Shown piece by piece: positions 1 through 9,750 of a stretch of DNA of 35,346 nucleotides. Position numbers and translations under genes: made by a program. The stretch lies in the NCBI GenBank assembly GCA_017552615.1, contig JAFZPI010000013.1, forward strand, positions 1 to 35,346, given 5' to 3'. Source of the DNA: Clostridia bacterium (GTDB taxonomy: Bacteria; Bacillota; Clostridia; Christensenellales; Aristaeellaceae). Below the pieces are notes generated by a model, which saw only the letters and a list, made by a program, of their open reading frames with translations, was not told the origin of the DNA and made no database searches. Every line of letters begins with the position of its first letter. The stretch's first letter is position 1.

Positions 1-819
1 CATCTCGACAAAGTCGGAACCGGAAATCGAGAAGAAGGGCACGCCCGCTTCGCCCGCCACGGCCTTGGCCAGAAGGGTTTTGCCGGTGCCGGGAGGGCCG
101 ACCAGCAGCACGCCCTTCGGGATGCGGGCGCCGAGGCTGGTGTACTGCTGCGGGTTGCGGAGGAAGTCCACCATCTCCTGGAGTTCTTCTTTTTCTTCGT
201 CCGCGCCGGCCACATCGGCAAATGTGATCTTATTCTTGGAAGGATCCTGCATGCGCGCGTTGGAGCGCGAGAAATTCATCACCCGACTGCCGCCACCCAT
301 CTGGGACCGCATCATGAAGAACCAGATCAGGATCACGACGCCCATCATCAGCAGATAGGGCAGGAATTCGAGGAACCAGGAACGGACCACCGGGGCCAGG
401 TACTGGATCTCGAAGTTCAGGTCCAGCGCGGTCATATAGGAGACATCGTCCGTCTCGGCAGCGGCCTGTGCCGCCTGGGCAACCGCATCGCTTCCGGTCT
501 TTGATTCCAGCGCCAAGTTGTGCGTGATACAGTAAGCGTCGACTAAAAAACGTTCCTTGGACGGAATGGTCGTCTCGAAGTCATAGCTGGACTCGGAAAA
601 GCTGTTCTTGTACAGCGAATTCGTGCCAACGCCGATCAGCGCGTTGTCGCGGATGGCCACCTTGGCAACCTTTCCTTCCTGGATCCGCTGCAGCAGGTCC
701 TGGTATTCGATCCTCCGGTTCGCGCCGGTGCCCAGGCTCTGGTTCACCAGCACGGCGATCAGGATCAGCACGCCGATCATAATCACATAACTGATAATGC
801 TGCGGTTGGGTTTCTTCAC
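1..819 (-). CDS. ftsH: ATP-dependent zinc metalloprotease FtsH, N-terminal part (cut by window edge)
   Basis: Membrane-bound AAA+ protease that degrades misfolded membrane proteins and short-lived regulators. The 273 visible residues start at a GTG preceded by AAGGAGG nine bases upstream. In order they show a first membrane helix (about residues 8-26), an extracytoplasmic stretch (about 27-125), a second membrane helix (about 130-155, rich in L, M, I and F), a basic linker, and the start of the AAA module with Walker A GPPGTGK (Lys about 247). The frame runs off at base 1 after SDFVEM, so Walker B, the SRH and the HExxH zinc site lie outside. The extracytoplasmic segment seems somewhat longer than in the E. 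coli protein, where the Walker lysine is near residue 198. It follows tilS and hpt as in Bacillus subtilis but also has its own promoter. Confidence 0.95.
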   Translation of the reverse strand, partial: MKKPNRSIISYVIMIGVLILIAVLVNQSLGTGANRRIEYQDLLQRIQEGKVAKVAIRDNALIGVGTNSLYKNSFSESSYDFETTIPSKERFLVDAYCITHNLALESKTGSDAVAQAAQAAAETDDVSYMTALDLNFEIQYLAPVVRSWFLEFLPYLLMMGVVILIWFFMMRSQMGGGSRVMNFSRSNARMQDPSKNKITFADVAGADEEKEELQEMVDFLRNPQQYTSLGARIPKGVLLVGPPGTGKTLLAKAVAGEAGVPFFSISGSDFVEM

Positions 820-842
820 TGACAGGGTCCTCCTTGCGTCAA

Positions 843-859
843 TCGGCACAGGGTGCCGA
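843..859 (-). promoter_or_regulatory. Inverted repeat at the predicted ftsH transcription start
   Basis: TCGGCAC and GTGCCGA form perfect 7-bp arms with a 3-base spacer. It starts about seven bases after the -10, so it is either an operator overlapping +1 or a hairpin at the extreme 5' end of the mRNA. No known repressor site was recognised. Confidence 0.45.
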
Positions 860-865
860 AGTAAG

Positions 866-894
866 AGTATATCACAGATATGAACTCTTTGCAA
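866..894 (-). promoter_or_regulatory. Promoter of ftsH
   Basis: On the minus strand TTGCAA (889-894) and TATACT (866-871) are separated by 17 bases, and a TG one base upstream of the -10 makes it an extended -10. It lies in the 90-base gap between the hpt stop and the ftsH start, so ftsH can be transcribed apart from hpt. The predicted start is near 859. Confidence 0.65.
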
Positions 895-909
895 ACAGAG
901 ATTTTGTGC

Positions 910-1467
910 CTATTTCGCGTAGATCCGCGGGGAGAGCGCCCCGATGTCCGGCAGGTTCCGGTAGCGCTCGTCATAATCCAGACCATAGCCCACCACGAAC
1001 GCGTCCGGGATCGTGAAGCAATGGTAATCCGTCTTCAGTTCGACCTTGCGGCCGGACGGCTTGTCCAGGAGCGTGGCGATGCGAAGGGTCGCCGGGCCGC
1101 GCATGAGCAGGGCATTTTTGAGGTAGTTCAGCGTGATCCCCGAATCCACGATATCCTCCACAATGATCACATCCTTGCCGAGGATGTCGCGGTCCAGGTC
1201 CTTCCGGATCTGCACGACGCCGGTGGACTTCGTGGCGCTGCCGTAGGAAGAGATTGCCATGAACTCACAGGTCACCGGCAGGTCAATCTCCCGGATCAGG
1301 TCGGTGAAAAACATCACGGCTCCCTTCAGGATGCACAGCAAAACCGGTTGCTTGCCCGCGTAGTCCCGCGTGATGGTCTGCCCGAGTTCCCGAACCGCCT
1401 CACGGATTTCTTCCTTCGTGACCAGGATCTCGTCAAGATCCTTATACAGTTCAGCTGTTTGTTCCAT
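910..1467 (-). CDS. hpt: Hypoxanthine(-guanine) phosphoribosyltransferase
   Basis: Purine salvage enzyme that joins hypoxanthine or guanine to PRPP to give IMP or GMP. The 185-residue length is normal for the bacterial HPRT family. The diagnostic PRPP-binding loop VEDIVDSGIT is at about residues 103-112, and the upstream LKGA loop is at about 47-50. The start ATG lies two bases after the tilS stop codon, which suggests translational coupling. The order tilS-hpt-ftsH matches B. subtilis tilS-hprT-ftsH. Confidence 0.96.
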   Translation of the reverse strand: MEQTAELYKDLDEILVTKEEIREAVRELGQTITRDYAGKQPVLLCILKGAVMFFTDLIREIDLPVTCEFMAISSYGSATKSTGVVQIRKDLDRDILGKDVIIVEDIVDSGITLNYLKNALLMRGPATLRIATLLDKPSGRKVELKTDYHCFTIPDAFVVGYGLDYDERYRNLPDIGALSPRIYAK

Positions 1468-1469
1468 CT

Positions 1470-2813
1470 CTATCTGTCCTCCGTCTCAATCCAGGGCATC
1501 GGCCCCGTCCATTGCAGCAATACGATCTCCTCGCCGGGTTCAGCCGCCGGCACATCCGCGCGCCCGACGCCCGGTACCATCAGCACATCCTGGCCTCGGC
1601 ACAGCAGGGGCATCCATCTCCGGAACGGCACTTCCACGCTCCTGTCCCGCAGGAATTCCCGCAGGGGGCGGGAATGTCCGCTGTTCACAGGGGTTATCCT
1701 GTCCCCGAGCTGCATGCTCCGCACACGGCACTGCTCCAGGATCGGCCGAGGCACAGCCATCGCGGTCTTCCCATCCACAAGTTCGTCGCGGAAAGGCTTA
1801 ACGTGTAAGATCAGTCCTCCACATCTCAGCCCATTCACAAGATCGAACGACACAGTATCTTGATTCTCCGGCGGCAGCAAGTGCAGATACTGCTCCCCGC
1901 GCTCCGCACGCCAGTCCGACGGCAGGTTGCACCGCGTCCCGGGTTTTGCACGGAGAAGAGCTGCCAACGCATCGGTCTGTTCAACGGACAGGCAGCGTTC
2001 CGGCGCACAGTTCGCCGGGCTGTCCTCCCACCAATGACGCAAAATCCTTGACTTCACTGCTTCAGGCGTCTGATCGACGCAGCCCAGGCGCAGCCAGAGA
2101 TCACCCGAATTGCGGGCAAGCAATTCATCCGCCCATCCCCCTGTGAGGGCATCCTCATCTTCCTGCAGCAGAGCCGCGGTTTGCGCAATGCGTTCCGCCG
2201 CACCGGGGACGAGGTCCTCCATCAGCGGGAGAAGCTCATGCCGGACGCGGTTGCGAAGGTAGCGGGGTTCGCCGTTGGTCTCATCCTCGACCCAGGGCTG
2301 GCCCTTGTCCGTCAGCCAGTCACAGAGTTCCTGATGCGTAAATGTCAGAAGCGGACGGAATACCCGCATATCCCCCCACCGCTGTTCAAATCGCAGGGCA
2401 CCCAGGCCCCGCGTCCCGCTGCCTCGCAGCAAACGGAGGAGAAAAGTCTCTGCCTGGTCATCCCGGTGGTGCGCGAGGGCGATCGTGTCACAGCCTTCCT
2501 CGTCACAGGCGATCTGATACGCGCCATACCGATCGGTGCGCGAGCGGTTCTCTCCGCATCCCTGCGGGAGGATCAAGCGATACACTTTCAGGGGGACACC
2601 TAAGCTTCCGCACAGGCCCCGGCAAAAGTCTTCATCCCGGTCAGCCATTTCCCCACGCAGGCCGTGGTTCACATGAACCGCGAAGAGGCCCGGCTTTCCG
2701 CGCTGGACAAGCGCCAGCAGCAGGGCGACCGAGTCTGCGCCACCGGAGAGGCCTACGCCGATTCGCGCGGGGACTCCGGTCAGCGCCCACTGCAGCTTTT
2801 CATCCATCTTCAT
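1470..2813 (-). CDS. tilS: tRNA(Ile)-lysidine synthase
   Basis: Attaches lysine to C34 of the AUA-decoding tRNA(Ile), using ATP, so that the tRNA reads AUA rather than AUG. The protein is 447 residues. The N-type ATP pyrophosphatase P-loop SGGADS is at residues 23-28, followed by an ALAHHRDDQAET segment typical of TilS and by RNRVRHELLPL near the end of the catalytic domain. The C-terminal half would carry the tRNA-binding TilS subdomains. No strong ribosome binding site precedes the ATG at 2813 (a second in-frame ATG is at 2807). The upstream gene stops only 14 bases away, so coupled translation is likely. Confidence 0.95.
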   Translation of the reverse strand: MKMDEKLQWALTGVPARIGVGLSGGADSVALLLALVQRGKPGLFAVHVNHGLRGEMADRDEDFCRGLCGSLGVPLKVYRLILPQGCGENRSRTDRYGAYQIACDEEGCDTIALAHHRDDQAETFLLRLLRGSGTRGLGALRFEQRWGDMRVFRPLLTFTHQELCDWLTDKGQPWVEDETNGEPRYLRNRVRHELLPLMEDLVPGAAERIAQTAALLQEDEDALTGGWADELLARNSGDLWLRLGCVDQTPEAVKSRILRHWWEDSPANCAPERCLSVEQTDALAALLRAKPGTRCNLPSDWRAERGEQYLHLLPPENQDTVSFDLVNGLRCGGLILHVKPFRDELVDGKTAMAVPRPILEQCRVRSMQLGDRITPVNSGHSRPLREFLRDRSVEVPFRRWMPLLCRGQDVLMVPGVGRADVPAAEPGEEIVLLQWTGPMPWIETEDR

Positions 2814-2827
2814 ACCGGCAACCCGAA

Positions 2828-4291
2828 TCAGTTATAGCGCAGCGGCGCGCCGCACATCGTACAGGGTGTCAGGTTCTTGTAGGCGGGATCATTGATCTCC
2901 GCATAGGTGAAGTGACCCTTGAAGGGCAGGTACTCGGGCTTGGCAGACGAGCAGTAAGGATCCAGATGGTAAAGCTTGCCGCCGTCCGGGTTGTAATACA
3001 GCACCGTCGAGAGAGCCGCTTCCGGAGGATCCGGAGGCTGGGTGGGCAAACTTACTGCCGGCGTCGGAGAGGGCGTCGGCGCGTTGCTCTCCATGGACCG
3101 CGGGTCAACATACCACTGGCCGCCCTCCTGCACGACATCCACCTTGAGCACATAGCGGGCCGCGATGGTGCTTCCCGGCGGATACATGTCGGCATAGTAG
3201 GTGACCGTACGGCGCTGGTCGTTGATCGAACCCGTCACGCTGACGAATTCAAAGCTCAGCATCGTGCGGTTCCGCAGAAGACTGAACAGCTCGATCCTGG
3301 GCGTTGTGCTGCTCTTCAGGCTCTGGGACCAGCTCCGGCTGCACAGGTTGACCATGCTCTCCTGGAGATTCTCCTGCCAGTAGGTGAGGAAACGGTCCGA
3401 GACCTCCACCGAGGCGTCGATCGCGCCGTTATTCTGCTCTTCCTGCAGGGCGAAGGTGCCCAAATCCTCTTCCTGGCTCTGGAGAACCTGCTGCACCGTT
3501 GAAGCATCGGGATTCGTCACGGACACGGAGGGATTTCCCTGCGTGACCCAATTATAGAAGGACAGGGAGCTCCCGGAAAGGCTCGCGGTATTCACCTGCG
3601 CCGTGCCGCCGGAGCGGTTCTGGGTCTTGCCTTGCGCATTGACCGTCAGGATGATCGCCACAACGAGCGCAGCCGCATACAGCACAGAGATCATGATGTT
3701 CGTCGGGCGCTCGAAAGCCTGCGACAGCCACAGGATCGTCAGCATGGCCACCGCGAGCGCGGCGGTGAGGATTGTCAGCCAGCCCGCGTGAACCACCAGG
3801 GCAATCACCAGCAGGAGCGGCATGACTGCACAGGCCAGGACGCCCAGGACGGTCTTGCTGTCGATCCGGATCCGGTGGCGGCGGCGCGGCTGGCCGTTGT
3901 ACACAGATTCGGGCCAGGGCTGGCCGCCGTTGTTCTGCCAGGCTGTGCCCTGGGCAGGCCATGCGCCCTGGGGCATCGGGTCGGCTGTGGGCTGCTGCGC
4001 ACCCATCGGCTGCGCGCCGGCCTGCTGGGGAGCGACCTGACTGTACCCGCCCTGCGGGGATGCCTGCTGGCCGAAGCCACCCGCCTGCTGCCACATACCC
4101 GCGTTGGGCTGCTGCTGCATCGGCTGCTGCGGTGCTGTCTGATTATATGCGACGGGCTGCGGGGCCTGGTAGCCGACGCCCGCGTAACTGCCCTGGGTGA
4201 CATCGCCCTGGGCCCACGGGTTTGGGCTGCCGGTCTGGCCGGATGCCTGCTGCGCCCTGCCGAAGCTGCCGAATGAGGGTCTCTGATCCAT
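2828..4291 (-). CDS. Membrane protein with Pro/Gln-rich head and Ada-like zinc-binding tail (unknown function)
   Basis: I do not recognise a named family. The 487-residue reading starts at the ATG at 4291 with a GGCAGGA ribosome binding site; an upstream in-frame extension overlaps the promoter and is rejected. About 120 N-terminal residues are low-complexity and rich in Q, P, G and A. A basic RRRHRIR patch follows, then three predicted membrane helices (about residues 145-215), then an extracytoplasmic domain of about 200 residues. The last 60 residues carry YHLDPYC, then TPCTMC and GAPLRYN, a spacing like the metal-binding module of Ada and of many exported Gram-positive proteins. It heads the tilS-hpt operon behind a strong promoter. 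A surface or stress-sensing role is only a guess. Confidence 0.8.
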   Translation of the reverse strand: MDQRPSFGSFGRAQQASGQTGSPNPWAQGDVTQGSYAGVGYQAPQPVAYNQTAPQQPMQQQPNAGMWQQAGGFGQQASPQGGYSQVAPQQAGAQPMGAQQPTADPMPQGAWPAQGTAWQNNGGQPWPESVYNGQPRRRHRIRIDSKTVLGVLACAVMPLLLVIALVVHAGWLTILTAALAVAMLTILWLSQAFERPTNIMISVLYAAALVVAIILTVNAQGKTQNRSGGTAQVNTASLSGSSLSFYNWVTQGNPSVSVTNPDASTVQQVLQSQEEDLGTFALQEEQNNGAIDASVEVSDRFLTYWQENLQESMVNLCSRSWSQSLKSSTTPRIELFSLLRNRTMLSFEFVSVTGSINDQRRTVTYYADMYPPGSTIAARYVLKVDVVQEGGQWYVDPRSMESNAPTPSPTPAVSLPTQPPDPPEAALSTVLYYNPDGGKLYHLDPYCSSAKPEYLPFKGHFTYAEINDPAYKNLTPCTMCGAPLRYN

Positions 4292-4341
4292 AAAATCCTG
4301 CCTCTTCTTCCTGAAGTCCGGTCGGATGGAGTGCACGAAAA

Positions 4342-4365
4342 CCGGAATGACCGAGGTCATTCCGG
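4342..4365. promoter_or_regulatory. Perfect inverted repeat at the transcription start of the 2828-4291 gene
   Basis: The 11-bp arms CCGGAATGACC and GGTCATTCCGG are perfectly complementary with a 2-base spacer. The repeat begins three bases after the -10 TATACT, so it covers the predicted +1. It could be a repressor operator or a 5'-terminal RNA hairpin. Confidence 0.6.
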
Positions 4366-4368
4366 GAC

Positions 4369-4397
4369 AGTATACCACAAAAGCACAACCTCGCCAA
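4369..4397 (-). promoter_or_regulatory. Promoter of the membrane protein-tilS-hpt operon
   Basis: On the minus strand TTGGCG (4392-4397), a 17-base spacer and TATACT (4369-4374) with an extended TGG just upstream form a good sigma-A-type promoter. Confidence 0.7.
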
Positions 4398-4436
4398 TGA
4401 CAGATTGTAAATTCTGCAAGATTTTACGTTTTCACG

Positions 4437-4462
4437 AAAATGGAGCGGCATAAGCCGCCCCA
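4437..4462 (-). terminator. Rho-independent terminator of the opp operon
   Basis: Just after the oppF stop, the minus strand reads TGGGGCGGC-TTAT-GCCGCTCCA followed by TTTT. The 9-bp stem has one G-U pair and a 4-base loop. Confidence 0.75.
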
Positions 4463-4465
4463 GGG

Positions 4466-5448
4466 TTACGCGTTTTCCATCACATGGCAGGCCAGGAAAT
4501 GGCCCGGCGAAACTTCCTTCATCTTCGGCATCTCGGACGCGCAGCGCTCGGTGCAGTGCGAGCAGCGGGTGCGGAAGGGGCAGCCGCTCGGCGGATTGAT
4601 CGGCGTGGGTACGTCGCCCTGCAGCACGATGCGCTTCGTGGCAGCGGCCTTGTCCGGATCCGCGATCGGTACCGCGGACATCAGCGCCGTAGTGTATGGG
4701 TGAAGGTGGTGCTCGTAGAGTTCCCGCATGTCCGCCATCTCGACCAGGTGGCCAAGGTACATGACACCGACACGATGGGAGATGTGGCTGACCATGGACA
4801 GGTCATGGGAGATAAAGAGGAAAGCGATCCCCATCTCCTCCTGCATCTCTTCGAGCATGTTGATCACCTGCGCCTGGATCGAAACGTCCAGGGCGGAGAT
4901 CGGCTCATCACAGACGATGAAGTCCGGCTTGGTTGCCAGTGCCCGGGCAATGCCGATGCGCTGCCGCTGTCCGCCGGAAAACTCGTGGGGATAGCGGTTC
5001 AGGTGGTCAGCCTTCAGGCCCACGCGCCCGATCAGTTCCCGGACGCGCAGCCGGCGCTCCAGTTTTTTGACGCCCTGCAGCTTCAGGGGCTCGGCGATGA
5101 TGTCCTCGACCGTCATCCGCGGGTCGAGCGATGCATAAGGGTCCTGGAAGATCATCTGCATCCGGCGGCGGTAGGTCATCAGCGCGCGGCCTTCCAGCTT
5201 TGAAATGTCCACACCGTCAAAGAAGATCTGTCCGCTGTGGGGGCGGTACAGCCTGACGACCGTGCGGCCTACGGTGGTCTTTCCGCAGCCGCTCTCGCCC
5301 ACCAGGCCGAAGGTCTCGCCCCGCTTGATGTCAAAGCTGACCCCGTCCACCGCCTTGAGCAGGGCGCGCTTGGCGAACACCTCTTTCGCGTCCACGGAGA
5401 ACCAGGTATGCAGGTCCCGGACGGAGAGGATGGGTTTGGTCTGGTCTG

Positions 5449-5452
<4 letters not shown>
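4466..5452 (-). CDS. oppF: Oligopeptide/dipeptide ABC transporter ATP-binding protein (OppF/DppF type)
   Basis: One of the two ATPases that drive peptide import. The 328-residue reading starts at the ATG at 5452, with GGGAGG upstream and an ATGA overlap with the oppD stop; a longer in-frame ORF inside oppD is rejected. Walker [10 protein letters not shown] is at about residues 52-60, followed by the [12 protein letters not shown] segment typical of the family, the FSGGQRQR signature, Walker B with CDEPISALD, and the switch HDLS. The C-terminal cysteine-rich PSGCPF/RC/C tail of the OppD/OppF family is present. It is the last gene of the opp operon. Confidence 0.93.
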
Positions 5453-6444
<992 letters not shown>

Positions 6445-6493
6445 GGGCTCACCGCCTTTCAAACATTACACACATTGCATAATCAGAAATCAA

Positions 6494-7456
6494 TCAGTGC
6501 TTCAGCCGCGGGTCAAGGGCGTCGCGCAGGCCGTCGCCGATAAAGTTCAGGGCCAGCATCGTGATGCAGATCGCCACCAGCGGGAAGACCAGCAGCCACG
6601 GATACAGGCTGTAATCCCCGAAGCCCTCGCTGGCCAGCGAGCCCCACGAGGACATCGGTTTCTTGATACCCAGGCCCAGGTAGGACAGGAAGGACTCTGA
6701 GAAAATTGCGCTCGGCACCAGGAACGCCGTCGAGACAATGATCGGACCCATCGCGTTCGGAATCATATGCCGCAGGAGCAGATGCCGCGTCTTCCCGCCG
6801 CAAAGGCGAGCCGCCATGACATACTCGGCGTTCTTGAGCCGGAGCACCTCATTCCGGACCACACGGGCCGTGCCGATCCACGAGGTAAAGCACAGGGCCA
6901 CCATGATGGCCACGACCTCGTTGATTTTCAGCTGCTCAAAGATCTTGATGATCAGGAGCATGTACAGCAGGCTCGGCAGGGATGTCAGAATGTCCACGAT
7001 GCGCATCATGATCATGTCCGTGCGCCCGCCAATATATCCGGAAATGCCGCCGTAGATCACGCCGATCACCAGGTTGATCACCGCCGCGCCCACGCCGATG
7101 GACAGGGAGATACGGGCGCCGTACATGATCCGCACGAAGAGGTCGCGACCCATCCGGTCGGTCCCGCAAAGGTGATCCCATGAAGGGGCCTTTTTACTCT
7201 CCTTCAGGAACATCCCGTCATAGGGGCGGTCGGTGAGCATCGGGTAGAAAATGCAGGCCAGCACCATCGCGGTAAAGACAACCAGGCCGATCATGGCCAG
7301 CGGGTCCCGGCGGAAGCGGTGCCAGACATCCTTCCAATAAGAGGTCGAGGGCCGGGCAATCTCCTCCGCCAGCGCGTCCGAGCGGATCGGCGTGAACATG
7401 GACGCCGGGAATTCCCGGTACGGGATTTCTACGCTGTGAAAATCGTACTGACTCAT
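6494..7456 (-). CDS. oppC: Oligopeptide/dipeptide ABC transporter permease (OppC/DppC type)
   Basis: Integral membrane half of the peptide importer, 320 residues. It has a cytoplasmic N-terminal segment with the WHRFRRDPLAMIGL motif that begins the OppC_N region, then a first membrane helix and the GTDRMGRDLF segment that is hallmark of the family. Five further helices follow, with the EAA-loop region around AARLCGGKTRHLLLRHMIPN. The ATG at 7456 is preceded by GAGGTGAGG. It lies between oppB and oppD and pairs with OppB to form the translocation pore. Confidence 0.94.
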   Translation of the reverse strand: MSQYDFHSVEIPYREFPASMFTPIRSDALAEEIARPSTSYWKDVWHRFRRDPLAMIGLVVFTAMVLACIFYPMLTDRPYDGMFLKESKKAPSWDHLCGTDRMGRDLFVRIMYGARISLSIGVGAAVINLVIGVIYGGISGYIGGRTDMIMMRIVDILTSLPSLLYMLLIIKIFEQLKINEVVAIMVALCFTSWIGTARVVRNEVLRLKNAEYVMAARLCGGKTRHLLLRHMIPNAMGPIIVSTAFLVPSAIFSESFLSYLGLGIKKPMSSWGSLASEGFGDYSLYPWLLVFPLVAICITMLALNFIGDGLRDALDPRLKH

Positions 7457-7465
7457 GCCCTCACC

Positions 7466-8395
7466 TCACTTTTCATAGCGCACCCGCGGGTCGACGATGG
7501 CCAGCAGGATGTCGCTGATCAGGTTGCAGATCACCACGAACGCGCCGTAGAAGATCACGATTCCCATGATCATATTGTAATCGCGGTCCGACACCATCTG
7601 CACGAAATACCGCCCGATACCGTCGATCGAGAAGACCTTCTCCACGACGAAGGAACCGGTCAGCAGGCCCGCCACCAGCGGCCCGAGATAGGTGATCACC
7701 GGGGTCAGTGCGTTCTTCAGCGCGTGCTTGGCCACCACCATGAGTTCGCTGACGCCCTTGGCACGGGCGGTACGGACATAATCGTTTTCCAAAGCTTCCA
7801 GCATGGAAGAGCGTGTCTGCCGCGCGATATAGGCGATCGGGTTAAAACTCAGACATAGCACAGGGATGAGCAGATGGATAAAATCGACCTGGAAGACCGA
7901 GATCGGGATCTTCAGCACCTCGCCGGTCAGGAGGAGCAGCAGCAGCGCCAGCACGAAGCTCGGGATCGAAATGCCGACCGAGGCGATCGCCATGGTCGTA
8001 AAGTCTGCCGCCTTTTTCCGCCGGATCGCGGCCAAGACGCCCAACGGGATACCCACCAACAGCGAAAACACAACCGCAATGCCGCCCACAAGGAGCGAGC
8101 TCGGAAAATGATGCGTGATCTTGTCGCTGACGCTAACACCTTCGGTCCCGCGGACTGAAACGCCCAGGTTGCCCTGCAGCAAAGCTTTCCAATAATCAAA
8201 ATACTGTTCCAGCACCGGCTTGTCCAAGCCGTAAGTCGCACGAATGCGTTCCAGAATCTCCGGCGGTACGTTCTTCTGATCGGAGGGAGCAAAGGGGTCG
8301 CCCGGAATGGCATGCATCATGAAAAACACGACCGTGATCAAAACCACCATGCTGATCACGCCGGCCAATAAACGCTTCAGGATATACCGGATCAT
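7466..8395 (-). CDS. oppB: Oligopeptide/dipeptide ABC transporter permease (OppB/DppB type)
   Basis: Second pore subunit of the peptide importer. I start it at the ATG at 8395, giving 309 residues, which fits the family length. The frame stays open for 224 codons further upstream, but that stretch crosses the promoter and repeats and shows no domain. It begins MIRYILKRLL with a first membrane helix, then the conserved AIPGDPF motif. Further helices follow, with the EAA-type loop near NDYVRTARAKGVSE. The ribosome binding site GGATGTGA is weak. First gene of the B-C-D-F operon. No substrate-binding protein gene is in the window. Confidence 0.93.
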   Translation of the reverse strand: MIRYILKRLLAGVISMVVLITVVFFMMHAIPGDPFAPSDQKNVPPEILERIRATYGLDKPVLEQYFDYWKALLQGNLGVSVRGTEGVSVSDKITHHFPSSLLVGGIAVVFSLLVGIPLGVLAAIRRKKAADFTTMAIASVGISIPSFVLALLLLLLTGEVLKIPISVFQVDFIHLLIPVLCLSFNPIAYIARQTRSSMLEALENDYVRTARAKGVSELMVVAKHALKNALTPVITYLGPLVAGLLTGSFVVEKVFSIDGIGRYFVQMVSDRDYNMIMGIVIFYGAFVVICNLISDILLAIVDPRVRYEK

Positions 8396-8446
8396 GGCAT
8401 CACATCCAAAACAGGCTGAAAACGGAGGCAGCGCCCCACAGCGGGC

Positions 8447-8475
8447 ATTATACCGCAAATGGGAAAAGAACGCAA
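8447..8475 (-). promoter_or_regulatory. Promoter of the opp operon
   Basis: Minus strand TTGCGT (8470-8475), 17-base spacer and a perfect TATAAT (8447-8452), about 50 bases upstream of the oppB ATG. Confidence 0.65.
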
Positions 8476-8500
8476 ATCTTGTACAGCGGAAAGACAAAAG

Positions 8501-8697
8501 AGAGAGTAGTGAGCAGAGAGTAGTGAGTAGTGTGAAAAGGCAAAGGGCATAGTGCATAAGGCATAGGGCAACAGGGCATCGCGAAATGATCGGACCGATC
8601 ACTTGAACCGAAAAGCTGAGAGCAAGACGAATAACAAACCGAAAAAGAGTAGCAAAGCAGATTTCACTACTCACTACTCGCTGTTTTCTGCTCACTC
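8501..8697. repeat. Intergenic element bounded by inverted heptamer arrays (between queA and oppB)
   Basis: The 296-base gap between oppB and queA holds no credible gene. Besides the opp promoter it contains two arrays of five 7-base units related to CTCACTN, one on each strand: minus-strand reading at about 8501-8533 and plus-strand reading at 8663-8697. They face each other so that GAGTAGTGAGTAGTG (8518-8532) and CACTACTCACTACTC (8665-8679) are perfect 15-bp inverted arms. Between them are imperfect GGCATA/GGGCA repeats and a small palindrome TGATCGG-A-CCGATCA (8587-8601). The queA stop codon (8692-8694) lies inside the right array. It looks like a small non-autonomous repeat element; no transposase is present. 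Confidence 0.65.
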
Positions 8698-9750
8698 CGC
8701 TGTGTCGTATGGCGCTCTCTTCCCCCGGATGAACATCGCATCCCCGAAGGAGAAAAAGCGGTAGCGTTCCGCGACGGCTTTGCGGTAGACTTCCAATGTT
8801 TTTTCCCGCGTCAGGAATGCGGACACGAGCATCAGAAGTGTGGACTGCGGAAGATGGAAATTCGTGATCAGCCCATCCACAGCCTTGATCCGCACGCCCG
8901 GGTGAATGAAGATCGCGGTGTCGCCGCTGCCCGGATGGATCACACCCTGGTCGTCCGCCACAGTCTCGATCGTGCGAACGGAAGTCGTGCCAACGCAGAT
9001 CAGACGACCGCCTGCGGCACGGATGCGGTTCAGGGTGTCGGCGGCCTCCGGAGTCACCTGGTACCATTCGGAATGCATCTTGTGGTCGCTGATCTCCTCT
9101 GCCTTCACCGGACGGAAGGTACCCAGCCCCACGTGCAACAGTACCGGGACAATCGTCACACCCTTTTCCCGGATGCGCTCAAGCAGCGCAGGTGTGAAAT
9201 GCAGGCCAGCGGTCGGCGCGGCAGCCGAGCCTTCGGTCTTCGCGTAGACGGTCTGGTAGCGTTCGCGATCACGGAGTTTTTCGTGAATATACGGCGGCAA
9301 GGGCATCTCGCCGAGTCGGTCCAAGAGTTCCTCGAAGACCCCGTCATAATGGAAGCGCACATGACGCCCGCCGATATCTTCCACATTATCCAGGACTTCA
9401 CAGCGAAGGAGTCCTTCGCCGAAGGAACAGATCGCACCGGGTTTCAGTCTCCGCCCGGGTCTTACCAGCGCTTCCCAGTCGGTAGTGTTTTCGCGCCGCA
9501 GCAAAAGCACTTCCACCGGCACACCGGTATCTTCCTTTACACCTAATAAGCGTGCCGGAATGACCCGGGTTTCGTTGATTACAAGGGCATCGTTTGGGTT
9601 GAGGTACTCAAGTATATCGTCAAAACGCCGATGCTCGATCCCATCTTCCAACGCGCTCACAACCAGCAGGCGGCTGTGGTCTCGGGGTTCGATCGGGGTC
9701 TGGGCAATCAGTTCCTCGGGGAGTTCATAGTCAAAGTCAGAAGTCCGCAT
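8692..9750 (-). CDS. queA: S-adenosylmethionine:tRNA ribosyltransferase-isomerase
   Basis: Moves the ribose of SAM onto preQ1-modified tRNA to give epoxyqueuosine, the penultimate step of queuosine synthesis. At 352 residues it has normal length. The N-terminus [21 protein letters not shown]-type start, the RVIPARLLG segment, [12 protein letters not shown] and [17 protein letters not shown] are all characteristic QueA stretches. It overlaps the 3' end of ruvB by 14 bases, a common arrangement (ruvB-queA). Its stop codon falls within a heptamer repeat array. Confidence 0.97.
   Translation of the reverse strand: MRTSDFDYELPEELIAQTPIEPRDHSRLLVVSALEDGIEHRRFDDILEYLNPNDALVINETRVIPARLLGVKEDTGVPVEVLLLRRENTTDWEALVRPGRRLKPGAICSFGEGLLRCEVLDNVEDIGGRHVRFHYDGVFEELLDRLGEMPLPPYIHEKLRDRERYQTVYAKTEGSAAAPTAGLHFTPALLERIREKGVTIVPVLLHVGLGTFRPVKAEEISDHKMHSEWYQVTPEAADTLNRIRAAGGRLICVGTTSVRTIETVADDQGVIHPGSGDTAIFIHPGVRIKAVDGLITNFHLPQSTLLMLVSAFLTREKTLEVYRKAVAERYRFFSFGDAMFIRGKRAPYDTAE

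Noticed and set aside
8396-9067. Upstream in-frame extension of oppB by 224 codons
   Set aside because: It runs through the promoter, the heptamer arrays and the queA 3' end; OppB proteins start at the MIRYILKRLL-type helix.
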